Source: JAVBKX01 sp031553835
GTDB lineage: Bacteria; Bacteroidota; Bacteroidia; Bacteroidales; Azobacteroidaceae
Length of the DNA: 64,000 bases
Reading direction: 5' to 3'
Assembly: GCA_031553835.1 (NCBI GenBank)
Contig: JAVBKX010000041.1
Span: 62,001 to 126,000, forward strand
Shown here: positions 17,462-24,832 of the stretch, in pieces
How the letters are laid out: every line of letters starts with the position of its first letter
Numbering within the stretch: position 1 is the first letter of the stretch
Notes under the pieces: model-generated
Told to the model about the DNA's origin: nothing
The model's database searches: none
What the model saw: the letters and a program-made list of their open reading frames with translations, nothing else
Made by a program: the position numbers and the translations under genes

Positions 17462-19210
17462 TTAATCGTACGAATAGGCAGTAATTTTTTGCCGCATTTT
17501 AATTTTGATTTGAGAAATGGTAGACGAAGGGACTTTTACCGGTTTATCAATAATTTTTTGTGCTAATTGTAACGCTTTTTCCTGTTGGTTTGTCAACTCA
17601 AAAATTTCAACTAAATTTTTTAGAGGTAAAAAACGAGAGGGGCACATATAAACTGCCTGTTGATAATAATTCTCAGCTTGATTAAATTGTTTCAATTTGA
17701 AGTAATTTTCCGCCATTAGCATTTGCAAGTCATAGTCATTGAAATGCCGTTCGCATTCATGCAAAATTTGTAAACTTTGGTTATATTCTTTAATTTGATG
17801 CAATTCTGCCGCATAATTATAAAGAAACAGCGGTTTGTCGTTAATTTGCGAATATAATAATTGATATTCGGGCATCATTTTATATGTCTTACCGGCAAGC
17901 GAGTGATGTGCGATACTGCACCATTTTTGTTCGATTCTGAAGCGGGAATAACCAAAGACCAAAAGCAAACAAGCATTTAAAATAATGCCAGAATAAACCA
18001 CAAAGGCAAAATAATTGGAAATCTTATACATTTCTTTTTGCTCACATGTTATTAATGCCAATGCCAAACAAATCAGAATCCAAACAAACGGATATTTCAA
18101 GGGATAGGAAAAACCTGCAAAGACAGCCAAAGCCACCAAAGAAGTAGAGGTAATAAAAATTTCTTTGGAATCCGATTGTTGAACTATTCGAATAATGAAT
18201 GCACTTATTGATCCAACGAAAATCAAACCAATCAAACCATACTCACACCACAACAATAGGTATTCATTGAAAGGATGCTTTACATTTCCTGCCAACTGTT
18301 CATATATGCTATCCGGATGCTTTTCAAAATAATCGGCCTGATACAACATGTATTTTGCATCAAACCCATCCGGGCCATGGCCAAGAATAGGTTTGTCTTT
18401 AATTATATTCCATGTACATTGCCAAATTAACAAACGTCCATCTGCCGAATCTTTTTTAAAAAAATATAATCCTACCAATAATGCAATTACTAATACTGGG
18501 AAAAGAATTTTTACGTATGATTTGATAGGTGTAAACCACCAGGCACTATAATGATAAAAACAAATTCCGATTACTCCCACAATAGACAACATACCTGCTC
18601 GCGACTCTGACAAGACAATACTGACTATAATGACAAATGCTACCAAAAAAGCAAAACATCTGATCGCTACATTTTTTGTTTTAACAAAATACATACAACA
18701 AGGTAAACTTATTGCAAGACATGCTGCAAATCCGGCAGGATTATCGAAACTGCCTGTCACTTTAAATCCTTGTCGAGCCGGCATCCATCCAATCCATTGT
18801 ATCAATCCATAAACAGCTTGAATAAAACAAACAATCGTGATGACTGCAAAAAACAGATGTGCATTTTTTTGCACATTTATTTGCCGAAAAATAAGATATA
18901 ACAGCACAATACTACAAACGGATAGCCAATTTTCCTTGTCTATGCCGGATCGGAGAAACACCCTGATTATTATATAAACAGCAAATCCAAAAATAATAAG
19001 GTCCAACTTATTCACCTGTACAAATCGGCAACTTTTAATCCGGATGATTGCCATTATAATCGCAGATATAAACACACAAACGTAAAACCAAAACCATTTA
19101 GGCGTGGTTTCCGGATCGACAAATGTACCGGAACAAAAGAACAAAGTTCCTACACATATCAAGGCAACACAAATGAGGTGTCCGTTAAAATAATTTATTA
19201 ATCCCCGCAT
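17462..19210 (-). CDS. O-antigen ligase-like membrane protein with C-terminal TPRs
   Basis: 582 residues. About ten to twelve membrane helices span residues 8-420. They include LSESRAGMLSIVGVIG and a periplasmic-loop motif GHGPDGFDAKYML...HPFNEYLLLWCEYGLIGL, which fits the Wzy_C/O-antigen ligase (WaaL-like) family. Residues about 430-570 form TPR-like helices (FLYNYAAELHQIKEYNQSL; AENYFKLKQFNQAENYYQQA). It may ligate or polymerise surface glycan on lipid carriers; ligase versus polymerase cannot be told from sequence. It overlaps the upstream clostripain gene by 26 bases. Confidence 0.75.
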   Translation of the reverse strand: MRGLINYFNGHLICVALICVGTLFFCSGTFVDPETTPKWFWFYVCVFISAIIMAIIRIKSCRFVQVNKLDLIIFGFAVYIIIRVFLRSGIDKENWLSVCSIVLLYLIFRQINVQKNAHLFFAVITIVCFIQAVYGLIQWIGWMPARQGFKVTGSFDNPAGFAACLAISLPCCMYFVKTKNVAIRCFAFLVAFVIIVSIVLSESRAGMLSIVGVIGICFYHYSAWWFTPIKSYVKILFPVLVIALLVGLYFFKKDSADGRLLIWQCTWNIIKDKPILGHGPDGFDAKYMLYQADYFEKHPDSIYEQLAGNVKHPFNEYLLLWCEYGLIGLIFVGSISAFIIRIVQQSDSKEIFITSTSLVALAVFAGFSYPLKYPFVWILICLALALITCEQKEMYKISNYFAFVVYSGIILNACLLLVFGYSRFRIEQKWCSIAHHSLAGKTYKMMPEYQLLYSQINDKPLFLYNYAAELHQIKEYNQSLQILHECERHFNDYDLQMLMAENYFKLKQFNQAENYYQQAVYMCPSRFLPLKNLVEIFELTNQQEKALQLAQKIIDKPVKVPSSTISQIKIKMRQKITAYSYD

Positions 19211-20270
19211 CCTGATGCCATTTCAATGTTTTATAATAAGCATTCAAATCCTTCCGGTTTGGATGTGGAATGTAACAACTCAATCCGCAATAAGTACGAA
19301 TATCATATTTCAACAAAAATTGGGGTGTATGCGCCTTATACAAAACAGCCCGGTTGAGTTGATTTTCAAAATTAATTATACCAGCATGTGGATATGATAC
19401 ACGTACAAAATCCAGCAAATCAAATGTATATTGTTCATTATAAATATCCAACCGTTGTACTTTTTTCCAATCGAATGAGGAATAATCGATTTGATGTTCT
19501 GATATAATTTGATGCATTTCATCCGCTAATCCCGGTAATTGCCTTGTATCGATCAAACTAATGGTAGCAGAGCGGTAATCTTTGGATAACCCATCATAAA
19601 AATCAAAATAATGTTGCGCCACTGCTTGTAAATCAAGGGTTGGTTTTGTCAACTCCGGAATAATACGGTTGTAGGGAAATCCTTCATAAATCGTTTCGGT
19701 AGAAGATGCTATAATATAATTAGTGTTATCTTTCAACTCATAAGCCACTTCCACCGCCCCCATCAAACAGGCATCAAAAAGGATGAAATCAAACTTGGCA
19801 GGCAAATGGGTTGCTAACTCCGTAATATTCATTTGTTTCCCGGAATCGTCGCCAAACGACCTCAATGTGCTGCCTGCCGGCATCCAGGAAGTACCATGCG
19901 ACCACAAGATCAACCCCAACTCATCGGCAGGGTACATTTCGAGAATTTCACTAAGAATATTTTTTAATACAACAGGATCCGTACTATTCAATTCCGGATA
20001 AATTTGAATAAGCTCGCTTGATGTTGCATCTATTTTGAGCAAATAAGGATTCTCATTTTTCAGGTCTGCAAACACAAGCAGGTTAACATATTTGCTGGCA
20101 GCACTTTGTTGCATTTCTACAATATCATTACGAGCATCATCCGACAAATTATTGTCAGCTACCATATAAACAATGATGGTACGGCTAACAGGCTGTTGTT
20201 CTAATACTTCATGATCATTGCATGCGGAGAAGATCAATAGAAAAAGGATTAAAAATATATTTTGCTTCAT
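19185..20270 (-). CDS. Clostripain-family (C11) cysteine peptidase lipoprotein
   Basis: 361 residues with a lipoprotein signal ending LIFSAC (C17). The caspase-like C11 core shows the strand TIIVYMVADNNLSDDARND, the catalytic H125 in LWSHGTSW and C168 in FDACLMGAVEVAYEL, in the order expected for clostripain relatives. It is likely surface- or periplasm-facing through its lipid anchor. Arg/Lys-directed cleavage is the family norm but not shown here. Its 3' end overlaps the O-antigen-ligase-like gene. Confidence 0.88.
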   Translation of the reverse strand: MKQNIFLILFLLIFSACNDHEVLEQQPVSRTIIVYMVADNNLSDDARNDIVEMQQSAASKYVNLLVFADLKNENPYLLKIDATSSELIQIYPELNSTDPVVLKNILSEILEMYPADELGLILWSHGTSWMPAGSTLRSFGDDSGKQMNITELATHLPAKFDFILFDACLMGAVEVAYELKDNTNYIIASSTETIYEGFPYNRIIPELTKPTLDLQAVAQHYFDFYDGLSKDYRSATISLIDTRQLPGLADEMHQIISEHQIDYSSFDWKKVQRLDIYNEQYTFDLLDFVRVSYPHAGIINFENQLNRAVLYKAHTPQFLLKYDIRTYCGLSCYIPHPNRKDLNAYYKTLKWHQDAGINKLF

Positions 20271-20303
20271 ACTATAAACTCAATAGTATTAAATTTGATG
20301 TCA

Positions 20304-20672
20304 TTAGTCATAAATAATTGAACTGTATTTTTTTATAACCTTTCCATTTTCATCAATAACAATAGCGCGCAGTAACCACGCAAAATCGTGTTCCTTACAT
20401 TTTCCATCTGTGGAATAGTTCCATTGGAATCTTTGGTCATCATTCTTATAAATTTCAATCGGATAACCTATTTTACTAATTACAATACAAGTATCATCTC
20501 CAACATTTATTTGTCTAAATAATACTTCATCATAATTATCTGCAAATCTTGTATCAATGTTTGGGAATATTGGATTATACCCCTCCATGAGGGGAATTCT
20601 TCCAGCATAAAACATTACAACACAGGTCGACAGTAAGAGAATAACAGCAAATGATTTTTGAATTATTTTCAT
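20304..20672 (-). CDS. Small exported protein, BamE/SmpA-like pattern
   Basis: 122 residues from the ATG at 20672, which overlaps the stop of the preceding gene as ATGA; a longer frame from 20744 runs through that gene and is rejected. An N-terminal hydrophobic signal or anchor (FAVILLLSTCVVMFYAG) precedes a small domain with CIVISKIGYPIEIYKNDDQ and FQWNYSTDG. That is reminiscent of BamE-like folds, which compare a GxP turn with a W-Y strand. I do not know its function. It is coupled to the 94-residue membrane protein. Confidence 0.55.
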   Translation of the reverse strand: MKIIQKSFAVILLLSTCVVMFYAGRIPLMEGYNPIFPNIDTRFADNYDEVLFRQINVGDDTCIVISKIGYPIEIYKNDDQRFQWNYSTDGKCKEHDFAWLLRAIVIDENGKVIKKYSSIIYD

Positions 20673-20953
20673 AATAATGATGACTTTATAATTACAAATA
20701 AATATCCAATAATATAAAAAAAACATGGCAAGCACATTCCCCAAGTCAATGTGGCGAAAAACTTATTTTTAAAACCTACAATATTCATAAATGGGATTAA
20801 TAGAACACTTGCCAACAATCCAAATGCGAATAATACGACTCCCAACAATAGCAAAAACTTCACATGATCATAGGGATCTATTGATATAAATGACACAACT
20901 CCAGCAATCAAATACATTATGAATACCAACAACCACTTAAACCTATTTTTCAT
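20669..20953 (-). CDS. Small three-helix membrane protein
   Basis: 94 residues, almost entirely hydrophobic, with helices at about 7-26, 32-58 and 66-92. No family recognised. It is translationally coupled (ATGA) to the BamE-like gene, and the two follow the decayed effector-like array on the same strand. Membrane immunity or partner proteins can look like this, but that is only a possibility suggested by position. Confidence 0.55.
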   Translation of the reverse strand: MKNRFKWLLVFIMYLIAGVVSFISIDPYDHVKFLLLLGVVLFAFGLLASVLLIPFMNIVGFKNKFFATLTWGMCLPCFFYIIGYLFVIIKSSLL

Positions 20954-21013
20954 AATAATTTTTAATATTTAGAACTCATTTAGCCTTTCATTGTGAAACA
21001 AGACCTATTAGAA

Positions 21014-21286
21014 TTAGTCTATTTTTGTCTGAATAGAAATAGTCTGTTTGTTCCTAATGATGGAATCCTTGATGTCCAGTTCCTGATATAAAGACACAAC
21101 CGCTTCATACTTAATTTTAAGGGCATGCACTTTGAATATATTTTCTATATTCGACTTACAATCTGAATCTGTTTCCGATTGCGATTGCGAATATGTCAAC
21201 GAAAAAGAAAATAGACATAGATAAAATATAATTATCTTTCTTCTTGTCAATAAACTGCACAGTTGCATAAATATTTCATTAAGCAT
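21014..21286 (-). pseudogene. Truncated copy of the 251-residue partner gene
   Basis: The 90-codon frame matches the first ~80 residues of the gene at 22794-23549 almost exactly (shared SLTYSQSQSETDSDCKSN and ENIFKVHALKIKYEAVVSLY), then diverges after IIRNKQ and stops. At DNA level 21043-21313 is a direct repeat of 23306-23576 at a constant offset of 2263 with no gaps. The last two thirds of the gene are missing. It could still make a short exported peptide, but it looks like a duplication remnant. Confidence 0.8.
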
Positions 21287-21313
21287 TTCCTATAATATTT
21301 GATATCATAATTT
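21043..21313. repeat. 271-bp direct repeat, copy A
   Basis: This is copy A of a near-identical direct repeat whose copy B is at 23306-23576. It spans the last codons of a papain-like lipoprotein gene (NYDIKYYR) and the first ~80 codons of its partner gene. The constant offset and high identity point to a recent duplication. Confidence 0.85.
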
Positions 21314-21393
21314 CCATCCCAGTTTGGTCGAATTAGTAATTCGATCATCCCCTTCTTTGCAATTTGTAATTGCCTTACTATCAATTTATCCAT
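21247..21393 (-). pseudogene. Remnant of a second papain-like lipoprotein gene
   Basis: An open stretch of 48 codons reads IRPNWDGNYDIKYYRKC just upstream of, and overlapping, the truncated partner copy. NYDIKYYR is the exact C-terminal motif of the intact lipoprotein at 23546-24541. The PNWD preceding it resembles an internal PNWDN of the same protein, as if a large internal deletion had joined the two. It shows that a whole module, not just the partner gene, was once present here. Confidence 0.65.
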
Positions 21394-21519
21394 TTCAAAC
21401 CATTATCAATAATAAACATTTTTATTCTGTAGTTGAAAACTACCATATTATCCGACCGAATCCGGAGATTCGGCCGAACTAGGGAATAGACCCATGTCTA
21501 TTAGATTAAATTTCAGATT
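21287..21519. other. Intergenic region with terminator-like hairpin
   Basis: It contains the remnant described at 21247-21393 and, at about 21456-21473, the palindrome CCGAATC-cgga-GATTCGG. That hairpin lies some 45 bases after the stop of the lipoprotein at 21520 and may end its transcript, though the following T-tract is weak. Confidence 0.5.
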
Positions 21520-21957
21520 TTATGGTATTTTACACGGAAATTTCTTTGGATAATCTATGATTATCACATCGCTCATACTTGTCTCCATAAACTCTTCTAT
21601 TGAAAATTCTTCCAATTCCGAAAGTTTAAATAATTCACCCCCATATTTAACATATTCTATATTAGATAAAAGTTTGACTGCACTTACGGCTGCCGTCTTT
21701 CTTGTTACTGTTTTTCTATAAGTAGGTGGAAGTATCAATTTCTTAGAAGCTTTACATATAATCAATGTATCTCGCTGCAAGTCTAAATCTAACTTGTTTA
21801 TATATCTTGCAGATTCAAAATCCCAAATAGATAATATGTTATATTTTTTATCAAAACGTAGGTATATAGACTCTGTCGTTTTCGTCGATTCTTGGCCACA
21901 TGATGAAAAAATACAAAACATAAAAATACTACAAATAAAAAAATTCTGAAATTTCAT
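21520..21957 (-). CDS. Small lipoprotein, paralogue B2
   Basis: 145 residues with a lipoprotein signal FMFCIFSSC. The mature part shares with the gene at 22058-22477 the segments FESARYI, LDLQRDTL, SKKLI, and a C-terminal KKFPCKIP. No known family recognised. Fourteen bases upstream are the last codons of a decayed gene (about 21972 upward, W-I-N-S-R-stop), just as in the paralogue. The pairing suggests that each lipoprotein once followed its own larger partner gene. Confidence 0.65.
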   Translation of the reverse strand: MKFQNFFICSIFMFCIFSSCGQESTKTTESIYLRFDKKYNILSIWDFESARYINKLDLDLQRDTLIICKASKKLILPPTYRKTVTRKTAAVSAVKLLSNIEYVKYGGELFKLSELEEFSIEEFMETSMSDVIIIDYPKKFPCKIP

Positions 21958-22004
21958 GATAATGTCAGATTTTATCGACTATTAATCCAGTTTTACTCTG
22001 CTAA

Positions 22005-22040
22005 TTTATGGAGAGGCTTCCAAACTTACCTCTCCATAAA
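22005..22040. terminator. 12-bp hairpin after lipoprotein B1
   Basis: TTTATGGAGAGG (22005-22016) pairs perfectly with 22029-22040 across a 12-base loop, just downstream of the stop of the gene at 22058 on the minus strand. No T-run follows, so it may protect or process the 3' end rather than terminate alone. Confidence 0.5.
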
Positions 22041-22057
22041 TATGCAGAATAAAATGT

Positions 22058-22477
22058 TTATTGTATCACACACGGAAATTCTTTTGGAAAAACTGTAACT
22101 ACCGAATAACTCCGCTCAATTAACTCTTCTTGGGAATACTCATCGATATCAGAAAGGCGCAATACGATGTCATTCAACTTAACATATTGAATATTAGGAA
22201 GCAGCTTGATCGTCCAATTAGTAGTATTCATAATGACTTTGTTTCCCCATATCAATTTTTTGGAAACTTTATCAACACACAATGTATCTTGCTTTAAGTC
22301 CAATTCTATTTTTTTGATATATCTTGCAGATTCAAAAATTTGAATGAACAATGTATGATTTTTTTTATCATAGCTTAAATGTGTAGTATCATCTTTTGTA
22401 CCAGATGTATTTCCACATGATGGAAAGAAGCAAAACATAAACATACTACCAATAATAAATTTCCGGAATCTCATCAT
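22058..22477 (-). CDS. Small lipoprotein, paralogue B1
   Basis: 139 residues (two adjacent start codons, 22477 and 22474). Lipoprotein signal FMFCFFPSC. It is about 40 percent similar by eye to the protein at 21520-21957, with common FESARYIKK, LDLKQDTL, SKKLI, L-LPNIQYVK and a C-terminal EFPCVIQ. Function unknown. It starts 14 bases after the stop of a decayed YNC-type gene, as paralogue B2 does after a similar remnant. An immunity or anchor role is speculation. Confidence 0.65.
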   Translation of the reverse strand: MMRFRKFIIGSMFMFCFFPSCGNTSGTKDDTTHLSYDKKNHTLFIQIFESARYIKKIELDLKQDTLCVDKVSKKLIWGNKVIMNTTNWTIKLLPNIQYVKLNDIVLRLSDIDEYSQEELIERSYSVVTVFPKEFPCVIQ

Positions 22478-22793
22478 GTCAAATATTTATTTAACGATTA
22501 TTAATCCAATTCTGAACAACACTAGGAGTCATTATTCCCCCTCCAGTTACCGTTTGACCAGTAGCAGCATTCCAGGCACCAGAAGCATAACCAGCACAAT
22601 TATAAGTATAACTCCAATCTGTTTTTCCAGATTGACTATTGTCTACTGCAAATAAAAAATTTCTGAAATTTCATGATAAGTCAAATTTATTGATTATTTA
22701 GTTAAAATATTCTCACCGATACAGTAATTACCTAAATGAAATGAGCCCATCATAGGCAGAACCATCCAATGGGCCCAACACAAACTGCACTTA
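22478..22793 (-). pseudogene. Fragments of a YNC-type effector-like gene and a third lipoprotein copy
   Basis: This 316-base gap holds two remnants. From 22674 down, an ATG begins MKFQKFFICS, nearly identical to the start of lipoprotein B2, but stops at codon 13. In another frame, down to the stop at 22492-22494, the sequence reads WSYTYNCAGYASGAWNAATG and ends VVQNWINNR. The YNC centre resembles YNCHYYVW of the intact lipoprotein at 23546. Upstream of 22674 is another match to the tail seen before B1 and B2. It is the debris of tandem duplication. Confidence 0.6.
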
Positions 22794-23549
22794 TCAAGGA
22801 ATTTTACAATTACATTTTAGATAAGCGATCACTCTCAAACCCTCAGGTAAAACCGGTTGATTATCATTTAGAACAAATTCTTTGAAAATTTTCAAATAAT
22901 CTAATTTTGATATATATCCAGGCGGAATATGAAAGGATTGCCAGGAAGGGCGGAAGTTGTAAGGATGTACTATGCCTTTTGCATATTCCGATGAATCTCC
23001 TTTGGCAAGTTCTGAGTCTATACACTTCAAATAGATTTCTTTTTCCGTGAGAATATTCCAAACAAAATCCTTGTATTCCCTGAATGCCTCGTCTGGTGTG
23101 TAATTTAACTGTTTTAAATATTGATCCACTTCTTCTGATGATGAAATAAAATACAGACTCTTCTCTTCCTTAGACATTTTGCTTACAGCCTTAATTTCTC
23201 CGGGATTGGAAAGGGAGTCTCTATTTGATTTTTCAACACATAGCGGAGAGCCTGTGATCACCCGAAAATATTCATTCCAGGAAAATTTTGATGAATATAA
23301 GGTACTCTGTTTGTTCCTAATGATGGAATCCCTGATATCCAATTCCTGATATAAAGACACAACCGCTTCATACTTAATTTTAAGGGCATGCACTTTGAAT
23401 ATATTTTCTATATTCGACTTACAATCTGAATCTGTTTCCGATTGCGATTGCGAATATGTCAACGAAAAAAAAAATAGGCATAGGTAGAATACCATTATTC
23501 CTTTTCTTGTAAATAAACTGCTCAGCTGCTTCAATATTTCAATAATCAT
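22794..23549 (-). CDS. Exported partner protein coupled to the papain-like lipoprotein
   Basis: 251 residues. The start overlaps the stop of the lipoprotein gene as ATGA, so the two are translationally coupled. A signal peptide (FYLCLFFFSLTYS) follows a short charged N-terminus, and the remainder is helical and charged with no family I recognise. It ends YLKCNCKIP, similar to the KIP/VIQ ends of the nearby lipoproteins. A 90-codon truncated copy lies at 21014. An immunity, chaperone or accessory role is inferred only from coupling and duplication. Confidence 0.65.
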   Translation of the reverse strand: MIIEILKQLSSLFTRKGIMVFYLCLFFFSLTYSQSQSETDSDCKSNIENIFKVHALKIKYEAVVSLYQELDIRDSIIRNKQSTLYSSKFSWNEYFRVITGSPLCVEKSNRDSLSNPGEIKAVSKMSKEEKSLYFISSSEEVDQYLKQLNYTPDEAFREYKDFVWNILTEKEIYLKCIDSELAKGDSSEYAKGIVHPYNFRPSWQSFHIPPGYISKLDYLKIFKEFVLNDNQPVLPEGLRVIAYLKCNCKIP

Positions 23550-23576
23550 TCCCTATAATATTTGATATCATAATTC
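23306..23576. repeat. 271-bp direct repeat, copy B
   Basis: This is copy B of the direct repeat at 21043-21313. It covers the 5' part of the intact 251-residue gene and the last codons of the lipoprotein gene before it. It is the functional-looking copy. Confidence 0.85.
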
Positions 23577-24541
23577 TTGCTTTCTCCTGCGTTATTTTCT
23601 CCTCTTATATATACAGAATTATGAGTATTTGGATTATAATACTCAATTCCTTTTTCCCCACATTTTGCTTCAACCTGTGTTACCTTGCCATTTGTAACTT
23701 GTGTAACAATGGCACTATGCACAGGATGATTATCACCATAGCCAGGTACATAGCCCCAAGATACCCATCTATCTCCAACCTGCGGGGTCCCGGTTACTTC
23801 TGAATAACCAGAACCGGCAATATTCGGACATTCATTCCACTTCGGCCAAGAGGGCCAATAACAATCATTTTTCTCATCAAGCCCTCCCCATACATAATAA
23901 TGACAGTTGTAAGCGTCCGGATTGGAATAACCATTTGCATCATACATGGGAGTTTCTGAATTGGGTTTTATTGAGTCAGGACTTGTAGTATTATTGTCTA
24001 ACTCAGCATTAGATTTCAAACGAACTATCCCGGATGTAATTAGATGCTTTTCTAATGATATATACAATTGTTTGGGCGCATAATAAATACCCTCATCAAA
24101 TATTTGACCACTTAAATTGTAATACTGAGCATGAGCATGTTCTTCGTTATTGAAAGACAATACTTGTACACTTCCCATAAAATTATTTTTCACGTACACA
24201 ACCTGTAATTCTATTATAGAATCGTTACCCAATGCATTCTTACCTCTATACATTTCAATCGAAACTTGTGGAGTGCAACCATCGCGCAACATTTTCAATT
24301 CAGCGTTATCCCAGTTTGGTTCTCGTTTCCCGACAAACTCATTTGTAAACTCTTGTGATTTTAACCAATTTTTAAAATCAGTAATTTCTAATGAAGCACT
24401 ATCCTTGTGTTCACCAACATCATCACTTTCTGTATCAAATACATCGTTATTACACCCCGGAATGAACATTCCTACAGCAATTACACACACAGCTATTAAG
24501 CTATAAATTTTCAGATTTTTTATTTTTGATATAGTTTTCAT
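23546..24541 (-). CDS. Lipoprotein with papain-like (YNCH...HSAIV) C-terminal domain
   Basis: 331 residues. Lipoprotein signal with C30 (GMFIPGC). Residues about 50-185 form an unrecognised domain. The C-terminal part has C213 in DAYNCHYYVWGG, a GDRWVSWGYVP turn, H275 in HPVHSAIV and an EAKCGEKGIEYY strand. This order fits the NlpC/P60/CHAP-like papain fold of the 'YNCHSYAW' type found in secreted hydrolases. Peptidoglycan or peptide cleavage is inferred, with C213/H275 as candidate dyad. It is coupled to the 251-residue gene and has decayed relatives nearby. Confidence 0.7.
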   Translation of the reverse strand: MKTISKIKNLKIYSLIAVCVIAVGMFIPGCNNDVFDTESDDVGEHKDSASLEITDFKNWLKSQEFTNEFVGKREPNWDNAELKMLRDGCTPQVSIEMYRGKNALGNDSIIELQVVYVKNNFMGSVQVLSFNNEEHAHAQYYNLSGQIFDEGIYYAPKQLYISLEKHLITSGIVRLKSNAELDNNTTSPDSIKPNSETPMYDANGYSNPDAYNCHYYVWGGLDEKNDCYWPSWPKWNECPNIAGSGYSEVTGTPQVGDRWVSWGYVPGYGDNHPVHSAIVTQVTNGKVTQVEAKCGEKGIEYYNPNTHNSVYIRGENNAGESKNYDIKYYRE

Positions 24542-24632
24542 TATAATTTTATCTTGTTTTATTTTAATGTTAATTATTCTCTATTCCTGTCGTTCAGACA
24601 GAAATATCGCTTTATTTCCGATTTTTTATCTA

Positions 24633-24736
24633 TACCTTTGTCGCATACATCACCTCCTTCCTTATTAGTGAGGGAGTCGGGGGCGGCTCGAATTGTCAGT
24701 CCTATTCAACTTCCGACAATGTTCCGCCCCTTTTTT
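24633..24736 (+). ncRNA. Candidate small RNA with intrinsic terminator
   Basis: On the plus strand TACCTTTG (24633-24640) fits the -7 consensus. About 90 bases follow and end in a long hairpin. GGGGCGG (24680-24686) pairs with CCGCCCC (24724-24730), ATTGTC (24692-24697) pairs with GACAAT (24715-24720), and TTTTTT follows immediately. The 5' part includes ATCACCTCCTT, the same as the 3' tail of 16S rRNA (anti-Shine-Dalgarno). The minus-strand reading, a structured leader of the gene at 24541, is the alternative. No known RNA family recognised. Confidence 0.55.
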
Positions 24737-24781
24737 CCCTTTTTTAGTTTACTATCTCTTATATATAATCCCTAATAAAAC

Positions 24782-24830
24782 ATTCATTGTTAATTGTTAA
24801 TTGTTAATTTTTCATTCTTAACTTTACGCT
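24782..24830. repeat. Heptamer tandem repeat
   Basis: Seven contiguous heptamers: ATTCATT, then three GTTAATT, then TTTCATT, CTTAACT and TTACGCT. Only one arm is visible. It ends beside the stop of the transglutaminase-like gene. Confidence 0.65.
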
Positions 24831-24832
24831 TC

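Larger units (their letters stand above)
24542..24832. other. Intergenic region with structured RNA element and heptamer repeat
   Basis: 291 bases between two minus-strand genes. It contains the structured element at 24633-24736 (below), a heptamer run at 24782-24830, and on the minus strand AAGGAGGTGAT followed by ATG at 24645-24647 that opens only a six-codon frame (MRQRYR). I reject the plus-strand frame over 24554-24775 as coding. Confidence 0.6.

Noticed and set aside
21043..21313. Insertion sequence ends as the cause of the 271-bp repeat
   Set aside because: The repeats are direct, contain parts of genes and show no terminal inverted repeats or transposase; simple duplication explains them.
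24633..24736. Signal recognition particle or 6S RNA
   Set aside because: The conserved SRP apical motif (GGAAGG/AGCAG loops) and the large 6S bubble are absent.
24554..24775. Plus-strand open frame of 73 codons
   Set aside because: It lies over the structured RNA element and its terminator, has no ribosome binding site and a low-complexity sequence.
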